Shown here piece by piece: positions 42,185 through 50,783 of a DNA stretch of 64,000 bases. The position numbers were made by a program, and so were the translations under genes. The notes beneath the pieces were generated by a model that saw nothing but the letters and a program-made list of their open reading frames with translations, ran no database searches and had not been told where the DNA came from. Numbering within the stretch: the first letter of the stretch is position 1; each line of letters begins with the position of its first letter. This stretch comes from Streptomyces pyxinicus (lineage in GTDB: Bacteria; Actinomycetota; Actinomycetes; Streptomycetales; Streptomycetaceae): the NCBI RefSeq assembly GCF_024753135.1, contig NZ_JANUGP010000008.1:186001-250000 (forward strand), in the 5' to 3' direction.

Positions 42185-43006
42185 GTGGAAATCCAGCTTC
42201 TGGGCCCCTTAGGGGCGACCATACGAGGAGAATCGATCGTCCCGACGGCGGGGAAGCCGCGGCAGGTTCTTGCCCTGCTGGCTTTGCACCCCGGCAGGAT
42301 TCTGCCGGTGTCGACCCTCATGGACGAGATCTGGGGAACCGAACCGCCCGCGAGCGCGCTGACCACGCTCCAGACGTACGTTCTCCAGCTCCGCCGGCGC
42401 CTGGGCACGGCCATGGGGCCGGACGCGTCGGACTCGGTGAAGGACGTGCTCGCGACCCGGCACGGCGGTTACGTCCTCCAGGTCGAGCCGGCCTGCACCG
42501 ACGTACGCGAGTACGAGCGGCTGGCTGCCTGCGCCCAGAGCGCCTTCGAGCAGAACCGGGACGAGCAGGCTTCCGCGACCTTCCGCAAAGCGCTGTCCCT
42601 GTGGCAGGGCCCGGCGCTCGTCGACGTACCCGTCGGGCCGGTCCTGGAGATCGAGGTCATGCGACTGCAAGAGTCCCGCCTGGTCACCACGGAGCGGCGG
42701 ATCGACGCCGACCTGCGGCTGGGCAAGCACTCCCAGCTGATCGCCGAGCTGTTCGACCTGGTCTCCCGCCACCCCCATCACGAGGGCCTGCACTCCCAGG
42801 CGATGGTCGCCCTCTATCGCTCCGGCCGCCAGGCGTCCGCCCTGGGCGTCTATCGCGCTCTGCGCACCCGCCTGATCGAGGAACTCGGCGTGGAACCCTC
42901 ACCGCAACTGCAACGGCTCCATCAGGCCATCCTCACCGTCGACAGCCGCCTCGACGTCCTCGCCGACGAACGTCGGGGTTCCACCTTCGACCTGTACGCG
43001 GCCTGA
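42185..43006 (+). CDS. SARP-family pathway activator with a TTA codon
   Basis: 273 residues from GTG 42185 (GGGGAGAG upstream), typical small SARP size. The N-terminal OmpR-like DNA-binding domain begins VEIQLLGPLGA and includes LPVSTLMDEIWG; the BTAD domain follows (YERLAACAQSAFEQ, GLHSQAMVALYRSGRQASALGVYRALRTRLIEELGVEPSPQLQRLHQAIL). Codon 9 (42209-42211) is TTA leucine, so translation should depend on the bldA tRNA, as for ActII-ORF4. Likely targets are the heptamer repeats seen before 30717, 36645, 40229 and 21873. Confidence 0.94.
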   Translation: MEIQLLGPLGATIRGESIVPTAGKPRQVLALLALHPGRILPVSTLMDEIWGTEPPASALTTLQTYVLQLRRRLGTAMGPDASDSVKDVLATRHGGYVLQVEPACTDVREYERLAACAQSAFEQNRDEQASATFRKALSLWQGPALVDVPVGPVLEIEVMRLQESRLVTTERRIDADLRLGKHSQLIAELFDLVSRHPHHEGLHSQAMVALYRSGRQASALGVYRALRTRLIEELGVEPSPQLQRLHQAILTVDSRLDVLADERRGSTFDLYAA

Positions 43007-43016
43007 TCACACCAGC

Positions 43017-43054
43017 GCGACCTCTACACCAGACGGTCCTGGTGCAGAGGTCGC
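43017..43054 (+). terminator. terminator hairpin after the SARP gene
   Basis: GCGACCTCT pairs with AGAGGTCGC, and the inner CACCAG pairs with CTGGTG, forming a long two-part stem starting 10 bp after the SARP stop. Confidence 0.85.
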
Positions 43055-43163
43055 CGCAGGTCGCTCCCCAGCGGGTCGACAGGGCTTCGACGAGGAGCAG
43101 CGGGGACGCGGGTCCACCACCTCGACGCGGAGGGCCGGATCCTCATTCCGCGTTCATGTGACT

Positions 43164-43216
43164 CAGCGTGGCCATCTTTCTCTACGCTGACCAGCAACGG
43201 TATCGGTACTCAGCGT
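43164..43216. promoter_or_regulatory. TCAGCGT repeats upstream of the XRE gene
   Basis: The 43055-43321 gap has no gene. It holds TCAGCGT at 43164, its inverse ACGCTGA at 43185, and TCAGCGT again at 43210. Such repeats near an XRE regulator may be its operator; no other structure seen there. Confidence 0.35.
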
Positions 43217-43321
43217 CACTGTCCGGTCGCTGTCCGGCCGTGTCCGGGCGATGTGGCGTGACGCCCGGCGCCGGTGCGGGGTTGAGCAAGGACGGCACGC
43301 GCGAAGTCTTCGGAGGTGGCT

Positions 43322-44182
43322 GTGACAGGGACGAGGCCGCAGAGCGGTGACGGGATGGAGTCGAACAGCAGCGATGACGAGGAATCGGCGGCGGTCCTGC
43401 GGACCGTCGGCCGGGTCCTCAAAACCTGCCGCGAGCGAAAGGGGCTCACCCAGGCCGAGTTGGGGGCGGCCATCGGATACAGCGAGGAACAGGTGTCCTC
43501 GGTGGAGCGGGGCCGACGTGCACCGAGCCTGGCGTTCCTGGAGGCGGCGGACCGGGTCCTGGAGGCCGGGGGCCTGCTGATCGGCCTGCGGAAGGACGTG
43601 GAGCAGGCCCGGTACCCGAAGAAGGTTCGGGATCTGGCGAAGTTGGAGGCGGAGGCGGTGGAGATCTGCGCCTATGACAACTCCGCCCTCAATGGTCTCC
43701 TTCAGACGCCGGAGTACGCGAAGGCGTTGTACGGGATGCGGCGTCCGCCCTTCGACGAGGAGGAACTTGAGCGCCTTGTCGCCGCGCGCCTGGCACGGCA
43801 GGAGGTCTTCGACGGACAGCCCACCCCCATCTTCAGCTTCGTCCAGGAAGAGGCGACGCTGCGCCGTCCGGTCGGGGGCAGAATGGTGATGCGGAGGCAG
43901 CTCGAACACCTGTTGGAGATTGGTCGGCGGCGAAACGTGGAGATCCAGGTGATGCTCACGGCTTGTGAGGATCACGCCGGTCTAGCAGGGTCGTTCAAGC
44001 TGCTTCGGCTCCAGGAAGGGGACACCGTGGGACACAACGAGGTACAGCTCACCAGTCGGCTGATCTCCCACCCCAAGGAAGTCCAGGTCCACGAGATCCG
44101 CTATGGCATCATCCGTGCCCAGGCCCTCACGCCCCGTGAGTCGCTGGCCTTCATCGAAAAAGTGCTGGGAGATACATCATGA
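43322..44182 (+). CDS. XRE-family regulator with DUF5753 (Scr1-like) domain
   Basis: 286 residues from GTG 43322, preceded by GGAGG at 5-bp spacing. The helix-turn-helix is KGLTQAELGAAIGYSEEQVSSVERGRRAP. The C-terminal DUF5753 region contains ALNGLLQTPEYAKAL and RRRNVEIQVMLT, common in actinobacterial regulators paired with DUF397 proteins. The pair overlaps (ATGA) as usual and is thought to work as a toxin-antitoxin-like or developmental regulatory unit. A pathway-specific role is not indicated. Confidence 0.92.
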   Translation: MTGTRPQSGDGMESNSSDDEESAAVLRTVGRVLKTCRERKGLTQAELGAAIGYSEEQVSSVERGRRAPSLAFLEAADRVLEAGGLLIGLRKDVEQARYPKKVRDLAKLEAEAVEICAYDNSALNGLLQTPEYAKALYGMRRPPFDEEELERLVAARLARQEVFDGQPTPIFSFVQEEATLRRPVGGRMVMRRQLEHLLEIGRRRNVEIQVMLTACEDHAGLAGSFKLLRLQEGDTVGHNEVQLTSRLISHPKEVQVHEIRYGIIRAQALTPRESLAFIEKVLGDTS

Positions 44183-44385
44183 CCAACCCCCCGACGGGGA
44201 ACGGTTCCGCGCTGGAGTGGTTCAAGAGCAGCTACAGCACGAATGACGGTCCCGACTGCGTGGAGGTCGCCTTCGCCCCCGAACAGACCATCCACGTAAG
44301 GGACTCGAAGCACGCACAAGGCCCCCAGCTCGCCTTCGGGCCTCAGCAGTGGGCCGCGTTCCTCCCCCACGCCGCGCATCGCTGA
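44179..44385 (+). CDS. DUF397 small protein, XRE partner
   Basis: 68 residues, ATGA overlap with the XRE gene. Signature W-F-K-S-S-Y-S-x-x-x-G-x-D-C-V-E-V-A, then V-R-D-S-K and a W-x-x-F ending, the standard DUF397 layout. Works with the upstream regulator, presumably by binding it. Confidence 0.92.
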   Translation: MTNPPTGNGSALEWFKSSYSTNDGPDCVEVAFAPEQTIHVRDSKHAQGPQLAFGPQQWAAFLPHAAHR

Positions 44386-44400
44386 CGTACGGCAGGCTGA

Positions 44401-44435
44401 CGCCCCGTGTCCGGTTTCGTGCCGGGCGCGGGGCG
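44401..44435. terminator. probable terminator between convergent genes
   Basis: CGCCCCG...CCGG pairs with CCGG...CGGGGCG (14-position stem with two mismatches, 7-nt loop), between the DUF397 and peptidase E genes. Confidence 0.5.
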
Positions 44436-44471
44436 GCGGCGTTCAGGGCCTACGAGACGTGGCCACGTGCG

Positions 44472-45140
44472 TCACGGGTGGAACCGCCACCGGCCCTCGG
44501 AGATGACATCCAGCTTGCCGTCCCTGACACGGACGGCTGTCTCGTCGTCGATGAAGTAGATCGGGAAGTCCGCCCGCGCGGCGATGTGGTCAGCCCAGGC
44601 GTCGTCCCGTTCGGGGAAGTCCGGTGAGTACAGGTGCGGCTTGAGGTACCAGTCGAAGAGGCCGAACGGCGGTGCCACGGTCGTCGCGCCGAGCACGTGG
44701 AGGTCGGCGGTGTCGCCGATGACGTCGGCGGAGTGTTCGGTGAGGTGACGGCTGAAGATCATCGATCCGGCGCTGAATCCGACGTAGACCCGGCTCTCCA
44801 GTGCCTCCAGGAAGCAGTCGGCCAGGCCGTTGCCGGTGATGCTGCGCGCGAGGTGGTAGTGGTTGCCGCCCCCGACGTAGATGACGTCGGCGTGGAGCAG
44901 CCGGTCGCGCACCAGCCGCCGGGGCAGGCCGTTCAGCTCCAGGACGTCGAACTCCCGCCAGCCGAGGCCGTGCAGCCGGTTCAGGTCCGCGACGAACCAG
45001 CCATGGTCGCCGGGCTCGGCGAGGGACGCCGTGGGAACGTACACGGCGTTGGCCGATCCGAACGGCTTGCCCAGCATGTCCCGCAGCGCGTCCCGCTGCG
45101 TCTCGTTGCGCAGGCCGCTCGCGGTCAGGAGAAAGTTCAT
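44472..45140 (-). CDS. peptidase E-like (family S51) protein
   Basis: 222 residues from ATG 45140. It opens MNFLLTASGLRN, has HADVIYVGGGNHYHLAR and the nucleophile elbow YVGFSAGSMIF, the Ser-containing motif of S51 alpha-aspartyl dipeptidases, with a later His in DLHVLGATT. Cytoplasmic, no signal. Possible dipeptidase or related hydrolase. Separate from the polyketide genes. Confidence 0.86.
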   Translation of the reverse strand: MNFLLTASGLRNETQRDALRDMLGKPFGSANAVYVPTASLAEPGDHGWFVADLNRLHGLGWREFDVLELNGLPRRLVRDRLLHADVIYVGGGNHYHLARSITGNGLADCFLEALESRVYVGFSAGSMIFSRHLTEHSADVIGDTADLHVLGATTVAPPFGLFDWYLKPHLYSPDFPERDDAWADHIAARADFPIYFIDDETAVRVRDGKLDVISEGRWRFHP

Positions 45141-45242
45141 CGGGCGAGACAAGCACGGCTCGCGGGTCCACGCAACGCACCCGGGATCCACCGATACCGC
45201 GAGTGGAGACGGCCGATCGGGTAGCGGTCGGCTGTCGTGCGG

Positions 45243-45845
45243 TCAGGACCGGCTCAGCGCCCGCTCGATCGCGAGGCGGGCCCGGTCGGCGGCCGACCGG
45301 TCATGCTGGAGCTGCATGGCCGCGTTCAGCGCCAGTCCGGCGGCGATGATCTCGAACAGGGCCTGGTCGATGTCGAACCCGGCGGGCAGTTCGGCGTTCT
45401 CCACCGCTGCGGTCAGGTCCGCCCGCAGTTGTTCCTGCCAGCGCGACCACACTTCGGCCACCGCGTCGCGGACCCGGCCGGGGCGCCCGTCGTACTCGCT
45501 GAGGGCCGCCGTCATCAGGCAGCCGCCGGGCAGGAGTGGCGCTTCCAGGTAGCCCACCGAGTTGGCGCACACCGCGCGCAGCCGCCGCAGGCCCGGCGGT
45601 TCGCCCAGCGCGGGCTCGACCACCCGGTGCCAGAAGTCCACGAACGCCTTGTCCAGCGTGGAGATCTGCAGCGACTCCTTGGTGCCGAAGTGCTTGTGCA
45701 CCCCGGACTTGCTCATCTCCAGTGCCTCGGCGAGTCGGCCGATGGTGATGCCGTCCAGCCCTTCCTCGGAGGCGATCTCGGCGGCACGGCCGAGGATGCG
45801 GCCCCTGGTGGCCTGCGCTTCGGCTACGGAGCGGCGTGGCGACAT
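45243..45845 (-). CDS. TetR-family repressor
   Basis: 200 residues from ATG 45845. HTH: ITIGRLAEALEMSKSGVHKHFGTKESLQ. The C-terminal part (GGCLMTAALSEYDGRPG) matches TetR_C_16-type ligand domains. Divergent from a metallo-beta-lactamase-fold gene, and the 91-bp gap contains two copies of one palindrome, so it most likely represses that gene and itself. Confidence 0.92.
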   Translation of the reverse strand: MSPRRSVAEAQATRGRILGRAAEIASEEGLDGITIGRLAEALEMSKSGVHKHFGTKESLQISTLDKAFVDFWHRVVEPALGEPPGLRRLRAVCANSVGYLEAPLLPGGCLMTAALSEYDGRPGRVRDAVAEVWSRWQEQLRADLTAAVENAELPAGFDIDQALFEIIAAGLALNAAMQLQHDRSAADRARLAIERALSRS

Positions 45846-45855
45846 GCGACAAGCA

Positions 45856-45901
45856 TAGCGTACGAGCGTCCGCTATTTACTTAGAGAACGTGCGTACGCT
45901 A
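45856..45901. promoter_or_regulatory. two TetR operators in the divergent gap
   Basis: Two 20-bp sites fit the same dyad TAGNGNACG-N2-CGTNCGCTA, at 45856-45875 and 45882-45901 (26 bp apart). Both are AT-ended imperfect palindromes sitting between the TetR gene and the MBL-fold gene, ideal for coordinated repression. Confidence 0.75.
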
Positions 45902-45936
45902 AATTCGCCGTCGTCACCGAGAGCAAGGAGTACGGG

Positions 45937-46719
45937 ATGCGAGTGCGACGGTTGGGCTGGGCAGGACTGGAGATCGAGGCAGGCGGCAAGCGGCTGGTGA
46001 TCGACTACGTCCGGGACATCTCCCCGCTGTTCACGGGATGGAAGCCCGGCAAGTGGCTGGCAGTGCCGACCGGCCAGGTCGATGCCGCGCTGGTCACCCA
46101 CCTGCACCGGGATCACACCGACGCGCCCGCGCTCGCGGAGGTGCTGGCACCGGGAGCGCCGGTGCTGCGACCGGCTCCCGGCCACGGTGACGACGTGGAC
46201 AACATGACGACGTTGCTGGCTGAGAGTGAGTTGACCGGGCACCGATTGGCGGCCACCGTGGTCGACGTCTGGTCCACCCGTGAGATCGGGCCGTTTCGCG
46301 TCACCGCCGTCCCGGCCGTGGACGGGCTGGGCGACCCCCAGCTGAACTGGGTGGTGGAGGCCGACGGACAGCGGCTCTTCCACGGCGGCGACACCATGTT
46401 CCACGGCTACTGGTGGCTCATCGCGCGCCGGTTCAGCCCGTTCGACGCGGCGTTCCTGCCCGCCAACGGCCCCGTCGTCGACGCGCCGCACCTGCAACCG
46501 CCGAGCCCGATGCCCGCCGCGCTGGACCCGAGGCAGGCGGCTGCGGCGGCGGAGATCCTCGACGCCCGGTACGTGGTGCCGATCCACTACGAGCCGGAGC
46601 AGCCGGACAAGATCGCGGGCTACGTCGAAGTCACCGACCCGGCGGGGGAATTGCGCGAGCATGCCGGAGCGCGCGCACGCGTGCTGGCCGTCGGTGAATG
46701 GCTGGACCTGACCACATGA
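45937..46719 (+). CDS. metallo-beta-lactamase-fold hydrolase (UlaG-like)
   Basis: 260 residues, ATG 45937. The N-terminal RRLGWAGLEIEAGGKRLVIDY block is UlaG-like. Metal motif H-L-H-R-D-H (residues ~51-56), then LFHGGDTMFHG and a final VVPIHYEP. This type hydrolyses small lactones or phosphoesters. Under apparent control of the divergent TetR. Its substrate may also be the repressor's ligand. Confidence 0.87.
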   Translation: MRVRRLGWAGLEIEAGGKRLVIDYVRDISPLFTGWKPGKWLAVPTGQVDAALVTHLHRDHTDAPALAEVLAPGAPVLRPAPGHGDDVDNMTTLLAESELTGHRLAATVVDVWSTREIGPFRVTAVPAVDGLGDPQLNWVVEADGQRLFHGGDTMFHGYWWLIARRFSPFDAAFLPANGPVVDAPHLQPPSPMPAALDPRQAAAAAEILDARYVVPIHYEPEQPDKIAGYVEVTDPAGELREHAGARARVLAVGEWLDLTT

Positions 46720-46772
46720 GCGGACCGTGCTGAGCTTGGTCCGTGATACGACGGCGCCGCCGACGCGGGCGT

Positions 46773-46808
46773 GCCGCCGCGCCCTCCCCCAGGGGTGGGC
46801 GCGGCGGC
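46773..46808. terminator. terminator between convergent genes
   Basis: A perfect 12-bp GC stem (GCCGCCGCGCCC / GGGCGCGGCGGC) with a 12-nt loop, between the MBL-fold gene (ends 46719) and a minus-strand membrane gene (ends 46822). Confidence 0.8.
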
Positions 46809-46821
46809 CGTCGCGGTGTCG

Positions 46822-47343
46822 TCAGCGGCGCGTCGTGTGGGTGTGAGCCACCGCCAGGCCCAGGAAGAGGAGCAGGACCGCCGTCGGCACCAGGGTCGCT
46901 GCCAGCCAGTCCGCCGGGGACTGCGGGCCTGCGGCCAGCCTGAGCGCGGCTGTCGTCGTCGCCGCCGCGAGGCCCGTGGCGAGGAGGGTCGCCACGACAG
47001 GGCGGGAGGGACTCGGGGTGCTGGTGACGTGGAGTGCGGACCAGTGGGAGGCCGCCTCGCGTTGTTCTCGGCGGTGGCAGACGGCCGCGGCGGCCCGGAG
47101 GAGGACCGCGGCCGTCGTGCCGGCCGCGGCCAGGGTGAGGGGCGGCCACCAGGACGGTGTCGTCAGGAAGACCGCCGTCAGCAGTGCCGCCGTGGACCAC
47201 AGCGTGACGCACGCCGTGGCCGCCGTGCGGTGGGACGCGGGGCGGTCGGGGCCGGCTCGGAGGGTGAGGAGGGCCGGGACGTACCAGGCGGAGCCGGCCA
47301 GGGTGAGGAGGCCGGTGCCGAGGGCCAGGGCGGGGTGGGTCAT
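46822..47343 (-). CDS. small membrane protein coupled to cytochrome oxidase subunit I
   Basis: 173 residues from ATG 47343, overlapping the ctaD stop (ATGA). Four or five hydrophobic segments: [87 protein letters not shown] and a final [17 protein letters not shown]. No recognised domain. Tight coupling implies a role in the assembly or function of the alternate oxidase. Confidence 0.78.
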   Translation of the reverse strand: MTHPALALGTGLLTLAGSAWYVPALLTLRAGPDRPASHRTAATACVTLWSTAALLTAVFLTTPSWWPPLTLAAAGTTAAVLLRAAAAVCHRREQREAASHWSALHVTSTPSPSRPVVATLLATGLAAATTTAALRLAAGPQSPADWLAATLVPTAVLLLFLGLAVAHTHTTRR

Positions 47344-49055
47344 GACCGGGGTGCCGCTTCCAGTGCCGCGATCTCGGGGTGGTGGAGGTCGAACGCCGGG
47401 GACTCGCTGCGGATGCGCGGCAGGCTGGTGAAGTTGTGGCGCGGGGGCGGGCAGGAGGTGGCCCACTCCAGGGAGCGGCCGTAGCCCCAGGGGTCGTCGA
47501 CCTCGACCCGCTTGCCGTACTTCGCCGTCTTCCAGACGTTGTAGAAGAAGGGCAGGACAGACAGGCCCAGCAGGAACGAGCCGATCGTCGACAGGGTGTT
47601 GAGAGTGGTGAAGCCGTCGGCCGCCAGGTAGTCGGCGTAGCGGCGGGGCATGCCCTCGGCGCCGAGCCAGTGCTGGACCAGGAAGGTGAGGTGGAAGCCC
47701 ACCGTGAGGGTCCAGAAGGTGACCTTGCCGAGCCGCTCGTCCAGCATCTTGCCGGTGAACTTCGGCCACCAGAAGTGGAATCCGGCGAACATCGCGTACA
47801 CGACCGTACCGAAGATCGTGTAGTGGAAGTGCGCCACCACGAAGTAGGTGTCGGACAGGTGGAAGTCCATCGGCGGGGACGCCAGGATCACGCCGGTCAG
47901 ACCGCCGAAGACGAACGTGACGAGGAAGCCGGTCGCCCACAGCATCGGTGTCTCGAAGGAGAGCGAGCCCTTCCACATGGTGCCGATCCAGTTGAAGAAC
48001 TTGACGCCCGTCGGGACCGCGATGAGGAAGGTCATGAAGGAGAAGAAGGGCAGCAGGACACCGCCCGTGACGTACATGTGGTGCGCCCATACGGTGACCG
48101 AGAGGCCGGCGATCGCGATCGTCGCGGCGACCAGGCCCATGTAGCCGAACATCGGCTTGCGGGAGAACACCGGGATGACCTCGGAGACGATGCCGAAGAA
48201 GGGCAACGCCAGGATGTAGACCTCCGGGTGGCCGAAGAACCAGAACAGGTGTTGCCACAGCAGCGCTCCGCCGTTGGCCGCGTCGAAGACATGGCTGCCG
48301 AACTTGCGGTCGCACTCCAGGGCGAACAGGGCCGCCGCCAGCACCGGGAAGACCAGCAGGACCAGGACGGCGGTCAGCAGCACGTTCCACACGAAGATCG
48401 GCATCCGGAACATGGTCAGGCCGGGCGCCCGCATGCAGATGATCGTGGTGATGAAGTTGACCGCGCCCGCGATCGAGCCGAAGCCGGACAGCGCCACGCC
48501 CATGATCCACAGGTCGGCGCCCAGGCCCGGCGAGTGCACCGAGTCGGACAGCGGGGCGTAGAGGAACCAGCCGAAGTCGGCGGCACCGCCCGGGGTGAGG
48601 AAGCCGCCCGCCGCGATCAGGGAGCCGAACAGGAACAGCCAGAAGGCCAGCATGTTCAGCCGGGGGAAGGCCACGTCCGGCGCGCCGATCTGGAGCGGCA
48701 TGATCCAGTTGGCGAAGCCGGTGAACAGCGGCATGGCGAACAGCAGCAGCATCACCGAGCCGTGCATGGTGAACGCCTGGTTGAACTGCTCGTTGGACAT
48801 GATCTGGAGCCCCGGGCGGGCCAGTTCGGCCCGCATCAGCAGGGCCATCACACCGCCGACGATGAAGAACACGAAGGCGCTGACCAGGTACATGGTCCCG
48901 ATCTTCTTGTGGTCGGTGGTGGTCAGCCACTCCGCCCACGACGGCCGCCGCCGGGCCGCCCGTCCGGTGTCCTCCCGGGCGGCCACCTCGCCCGCCGACG
49001 GGGCCTCGGCTCCCCGCCCGTCCGCCCTCACCTGTTGCATCTGCGCCTCGTCCAC
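47340..49055 (-). CDS. ctaD: cytochrome c oxidase subunit I (second copy type)
   Basis: 571 residues from GTG 49055 (GGGAGG upstream; ATG 49040 is possible). Twelve-helix haem-copper oxidase with all ligands: His in [16 protein letters not shown] with the cross-linked His-Tyr, VWAHHMY for CuB, and the AHFHYTIFG haem pair. An aa3-type catalytic subunit, but no subunits II (ctaC), III (ctaE) or cytochrome bc genes lie beside it, so it is an alternate subunit. Two DevR/DosR-like boxes lie 90-140 bp upstream, pointing to control by low oxygen or dormancy signals. Confidence 0.95.
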   Translation of the reverse strand: MDEAQMQQVRADGRGAEAPSAGEVAAREDTGRAARRRPSWAEWLTTTDHKKIGTMYLVSAFVFFIVGGVMALLMRAELARPGLQIMSNEQFNQAFTMHGSVMLLLFAMPLFTGFANWIMPLQIGAPDVAFPRLNMLAFWLFLFGSLIAAGGFLTPGGAADFGWFLYAPLSDSVHSPGLGADLWIMGVALSGFGSIAGAVNFITTIICMRAPGLTMFRMPIFVWNVLLTAVLVLLVFPVLAAALFALECDRKFGSHVFDAANGGALLWQHLFWFFGHPEVYILALPFFGIVSEVIPVFSRKPMFGYMGLVAATIAIAGLSVTVWAHHMYVTGGVLLPFFSFMTFLIAVPTGVKFFNWIGTMWKGSLSFETPMLWATGFLVTFVFGGLTGVILASPPMDFHLSDTYFVVAHFHYTIFGTVVYAMFAGFHFWWPKFTGKMLDERLGKVTFWTLTVGFHLTFLVQHWLGAEGMPRRYADYLAADGFTTLNTLSTIGSFLLGLSVLPFFYNVWKTAKYGKRVEVDDPWGYGRSLEWATSCPPPRHNFTSLPRIRSESPAFDLHHPEIAALEAAPRS

Positions 49056-49147
49056 CGGACGACGTCCTCCCTGTCGTTCAACTCGCCGACACACTCACGC
49101 CGTCGGCCGCCGCCACATGATCACCGGAGGGGCGGGGGGTGCCGGTA

Positions 49148-49194
49148 GGGCCGAACAGCCCCCGAGGGGCGGGACAGGTGGGGACCAACGGCCC
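49148..49194 (-). promoter_or_regulatory. two DevR/DosR-like boxes upstream of ctaD
   Basis: GGGCCGAACAGCCC (49148-49161) and GGGACCAACGGCCC (49181-49194) are related 14-bp dyads, centres 33 bp apart. Both resemble the mycobacterial DosR box (GGGACTTTCGGCCC type) and the OsdR box of Streptomyces. Perfect or near-perfect siblings at 50514 and 50738 strengthen the call. Confidence 0.65.
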
Positions 49195-49202
49195 CTGTGG
49201 GG

Positions 49203-49856
49203 TCAGAGCAGCGAGCGCCAGTAGTCCCACCAGCGGGTGGCGACCAGCATGACGATGCTCAGGTACCAGGTCGCCGGCACCACCCAGTGGAACTCCGTCA
49301 CCCCGGCCACCACCGCGCGCGGCGCCCGCAGGATGCCGTGCCGGAGGTTGTGCGCGGTGGTGTACCAGAACATCGCGATGGTGGCCGCCCAGGCCAGCGA
49401 GCACCACAGGCACAGCGCGCCGATCTCGTACAGCGCCTGCGTCATCAGCCGCATGCAGAAGCCGGTGCCGAGGGCGGTGCCCGCGTTCAGGCCGAGCCAG
49501 AACCAGCGCCGGAAGCGGGCCCCGGCCAGCAGCGCGACGCCGACGGCGGTGACCACCGGGTAGGTCATCAGGCCGAGCAGCGGGTTGGGGAAGCCGATCA
49601 CGGACGCCTGGGCGCTCTGCATGACGTTCGTGCAGGACAGGACCGGGCTGAGGTTGCAGGAGGGCGAGAAGTGCGGGTCCTTCAGGAGCTGGATCTTGTC
49701 GATGGTGATCACGAGGGAGGCGAGGACGCCCAGTGCTCCGGTCACGATCAGCAGGAGGGCGAAGGGGCGGGAGGCGCCGGTCGCGCCTTCGGGGGTGATC
49801 GGCCGTCGCTCCGGGGGCACGGGCACACGGGCGGGGCGGGTGGTGGTGCTGGTCAT
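49203..49856 (-). CDS. vitamin K epoxide reductase (VKOR)-family membrane protein
   Basis: 217 residues from ATG 49856. Five hydrophobic helices. The redox CxxC motif is ALCLWCSLAW in the fourth helix; the loop cysteine pair is in SPSCNLSPVLSCTNV. VKOR reoxidises DsbA-like proteins using quinone in disulfide formation. A DsbA-type partner is not adjacent. Overlaps (ATGA) the SLOG-like gene upstream, under the same DevR/DosR-like box. Confidence 0.92.
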   Translation of the reverse strand: MTSTTTRPARVPVPPERRPITPEGATGASRPFALLLIVTGALGVLASLVITIDKIQLLKDPHFSPSCNLSPVLSCTNVMQSAQASVIGFPNPLLGLMTYPVVTAVGVALLAGARFRRWFWLGLNAGTALGTGFCMRLMTQALYEIGALCLWCSLAWAATIAMFWYTTAHNLRHGILRAPRAVVAGVTEFHWVVPATWYLSIVMLVATRWWDYWRSLL

Positions 49857-50434
49857 CGGGGTCGGTCCGTCTCGTCGAGGGTCCGGGTGGGCGCCGCGCC
49901 CACGGTGGTCGTCCGGCGGGTGCCGGTGAGCGGGGGCGGGCCGGCTATCGGCTCGCGGACCGCTCCCTCGGGCCAGATCACCTCGGTGGGTACGCCGTGC
50001 GCGCGGGCGTAGGCCACCAAGTGGGCGGTGGCGTCACGGCCGTTGGACGGTGAGCCGTCCCATACGGCCAGCAGGCGGCGGCAGTCGGCGATCATCCGCT
50101 CGTCGGCACCCACGCACGCGTCGCGGTCGGCCGGGTCGTACTCCAGCAGGCGCACCTGCCCGGCCAGCATGAGCAGTTCGCCGGTGGCCAGGCGGTCGGG
50201 GGCCGGTGGCGGCGCGGGCACCAGGTGCCGGGTGGGTGTCAGCACCACCAGCGGGCGTCCCGCCACCCGCGCCGCCCGCCCGAACGCCAACGGGGTTCCC
50301 GCGCCCGCGCGGACGAGTCCCGGCCCCTGTCCGGGCAGGCGTTCCAGCACCGCGCCCAGCTCGGCCTCCACCAGCCGCAGCGTGTCCGGAGCCAGGTCGG
50401 CGTGCCCGACCGCAGTGATCATCTCCCCGCTCAC
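49853..50434 (-). CDS. SLOG/Rossmann-like protein of unknown function
   Basis: 193 residues from ATG 50434. The opening ITAVGHADLAPDTLRLVEAELGAVL and the later RPLVVLTPTRH and RMIADCRRLLAVWDGSPSNGRDATAHLVAYARAHGVPTEVIWPEGA fit the SLOG family of nucleotide-binding Rossmann-like domains: the last block is where DNA-processing/LOG-like members bind a nucleotide. No activity can be assigned. Precedes VKOR in a two-gene operon with a DevR/DosR-like box 80 bp upstream. Confidence 0.72.
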   Translation of the reverse strand: MSGEMITAVGHADLAPDTLRLVEAELGAVLERLPGQGPGLVRAGAGTPLAFGRAARVAGRPLVVLTPTRHLVPAPPPAPDRLATGELLMLAGQVRLLEYDPADRDACVGADERMIADCRRLLAVWDGSPSNGRDATAHLVAYARAHGVPTEVIWPEGAVREPIAGPPPLTGTRRTTTVGAAPTRTLDETDRPR

Positions 50435-50513
50435 CTCCCGTCGTCACGGGTCCCTCGCCCCTCATGGGCGGGCCCGCGAGGAAAGTGAACTCAGCGTGTC
50501 CGGGCGGCTACTA

Positions 50514-50527
50514 GGGCCGAACGGCCC
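50514..50527 (-). promoter_or_regulatory. perfect DevR/DosR-like palindrome before the SLOG-VKOR operon
   Basis: GGGCCG-AA-CGGCCC is a perfect dyad 80 bp upstream of the minus-strand start at 50434. It matches the two boxes before ctaD and one at 50738. Confidence 0.65.
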
Positions 50528-50603
50528 CCGATGCGCGCCGTTCGAGCCGTTCGAGCCGCTCTTGGCAGCGGTACCGAGCGGCGGCGCGGGCATAGACGGA
50601 GCC

Positions 50604-50675
50604 GGCTCGGGCGGAGGAGGAAAGACGACGGTCTCCGCCCGAGCCGTGTGTCGTACCGCGGGACGGTGCGGTACG
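50604..50675. terminator. two consecutive hairpins in the 50.4-50.8 kb gap
   Basis: The 349-bp gap 50435-50783 has no gene. A 13-bp perfect stem (GGCTCGGGCGGAG and complement, 50604-50645, 16-nt loop) is followed by an 8-bp stem (CGTACCGC/GCGGTACG, 50652-50675). Together they look like a tandem terminator for the minus-strand thioesterase operon that ends at 50784. Confidence 0.7.
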
Positions 50676-50737
50676 CGGGGCCGCCGGTGAGGTGGGGACC
50701 CGGAAGACAGTCAACCCTCCGAGTCCCGCCGCCGATA

Positions 50738-50751
50738 GGGCCGTTCGGCCT
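50738..50751. promoter_or_regulatory. additional DevR/DosR-like box
   Basis: GGGCCG-TT-CGGCCT, a 13-of-14 match to the box family. It lies just beyond the 3' end of the thioesterase gene and 304 bp upstream of the SLOG gene start, so it is either a distal site for that operon or fortuitous. Confidence 0.45.
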
Positions 50752-50783
50752 CTTACCGGCGGAACGTACCGGGCCGCCCCGGT

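Noticed and set aside
9651..43006. Firm identification as a kosinostatin/quinocycline cluster
   Set aside because: The gene logic fits, but sugar biosynthesis and glycosyltransferase genes are not in the window, and I could not compare sequences; kept as a hypothesis only.
47379..49148. 589-codon plus-strand frame across ctaD
   Set aside because: Glu/Arg/Gly/Gln-rich antisense frame with no domain; the minus-strand oxidase is unmistakable.
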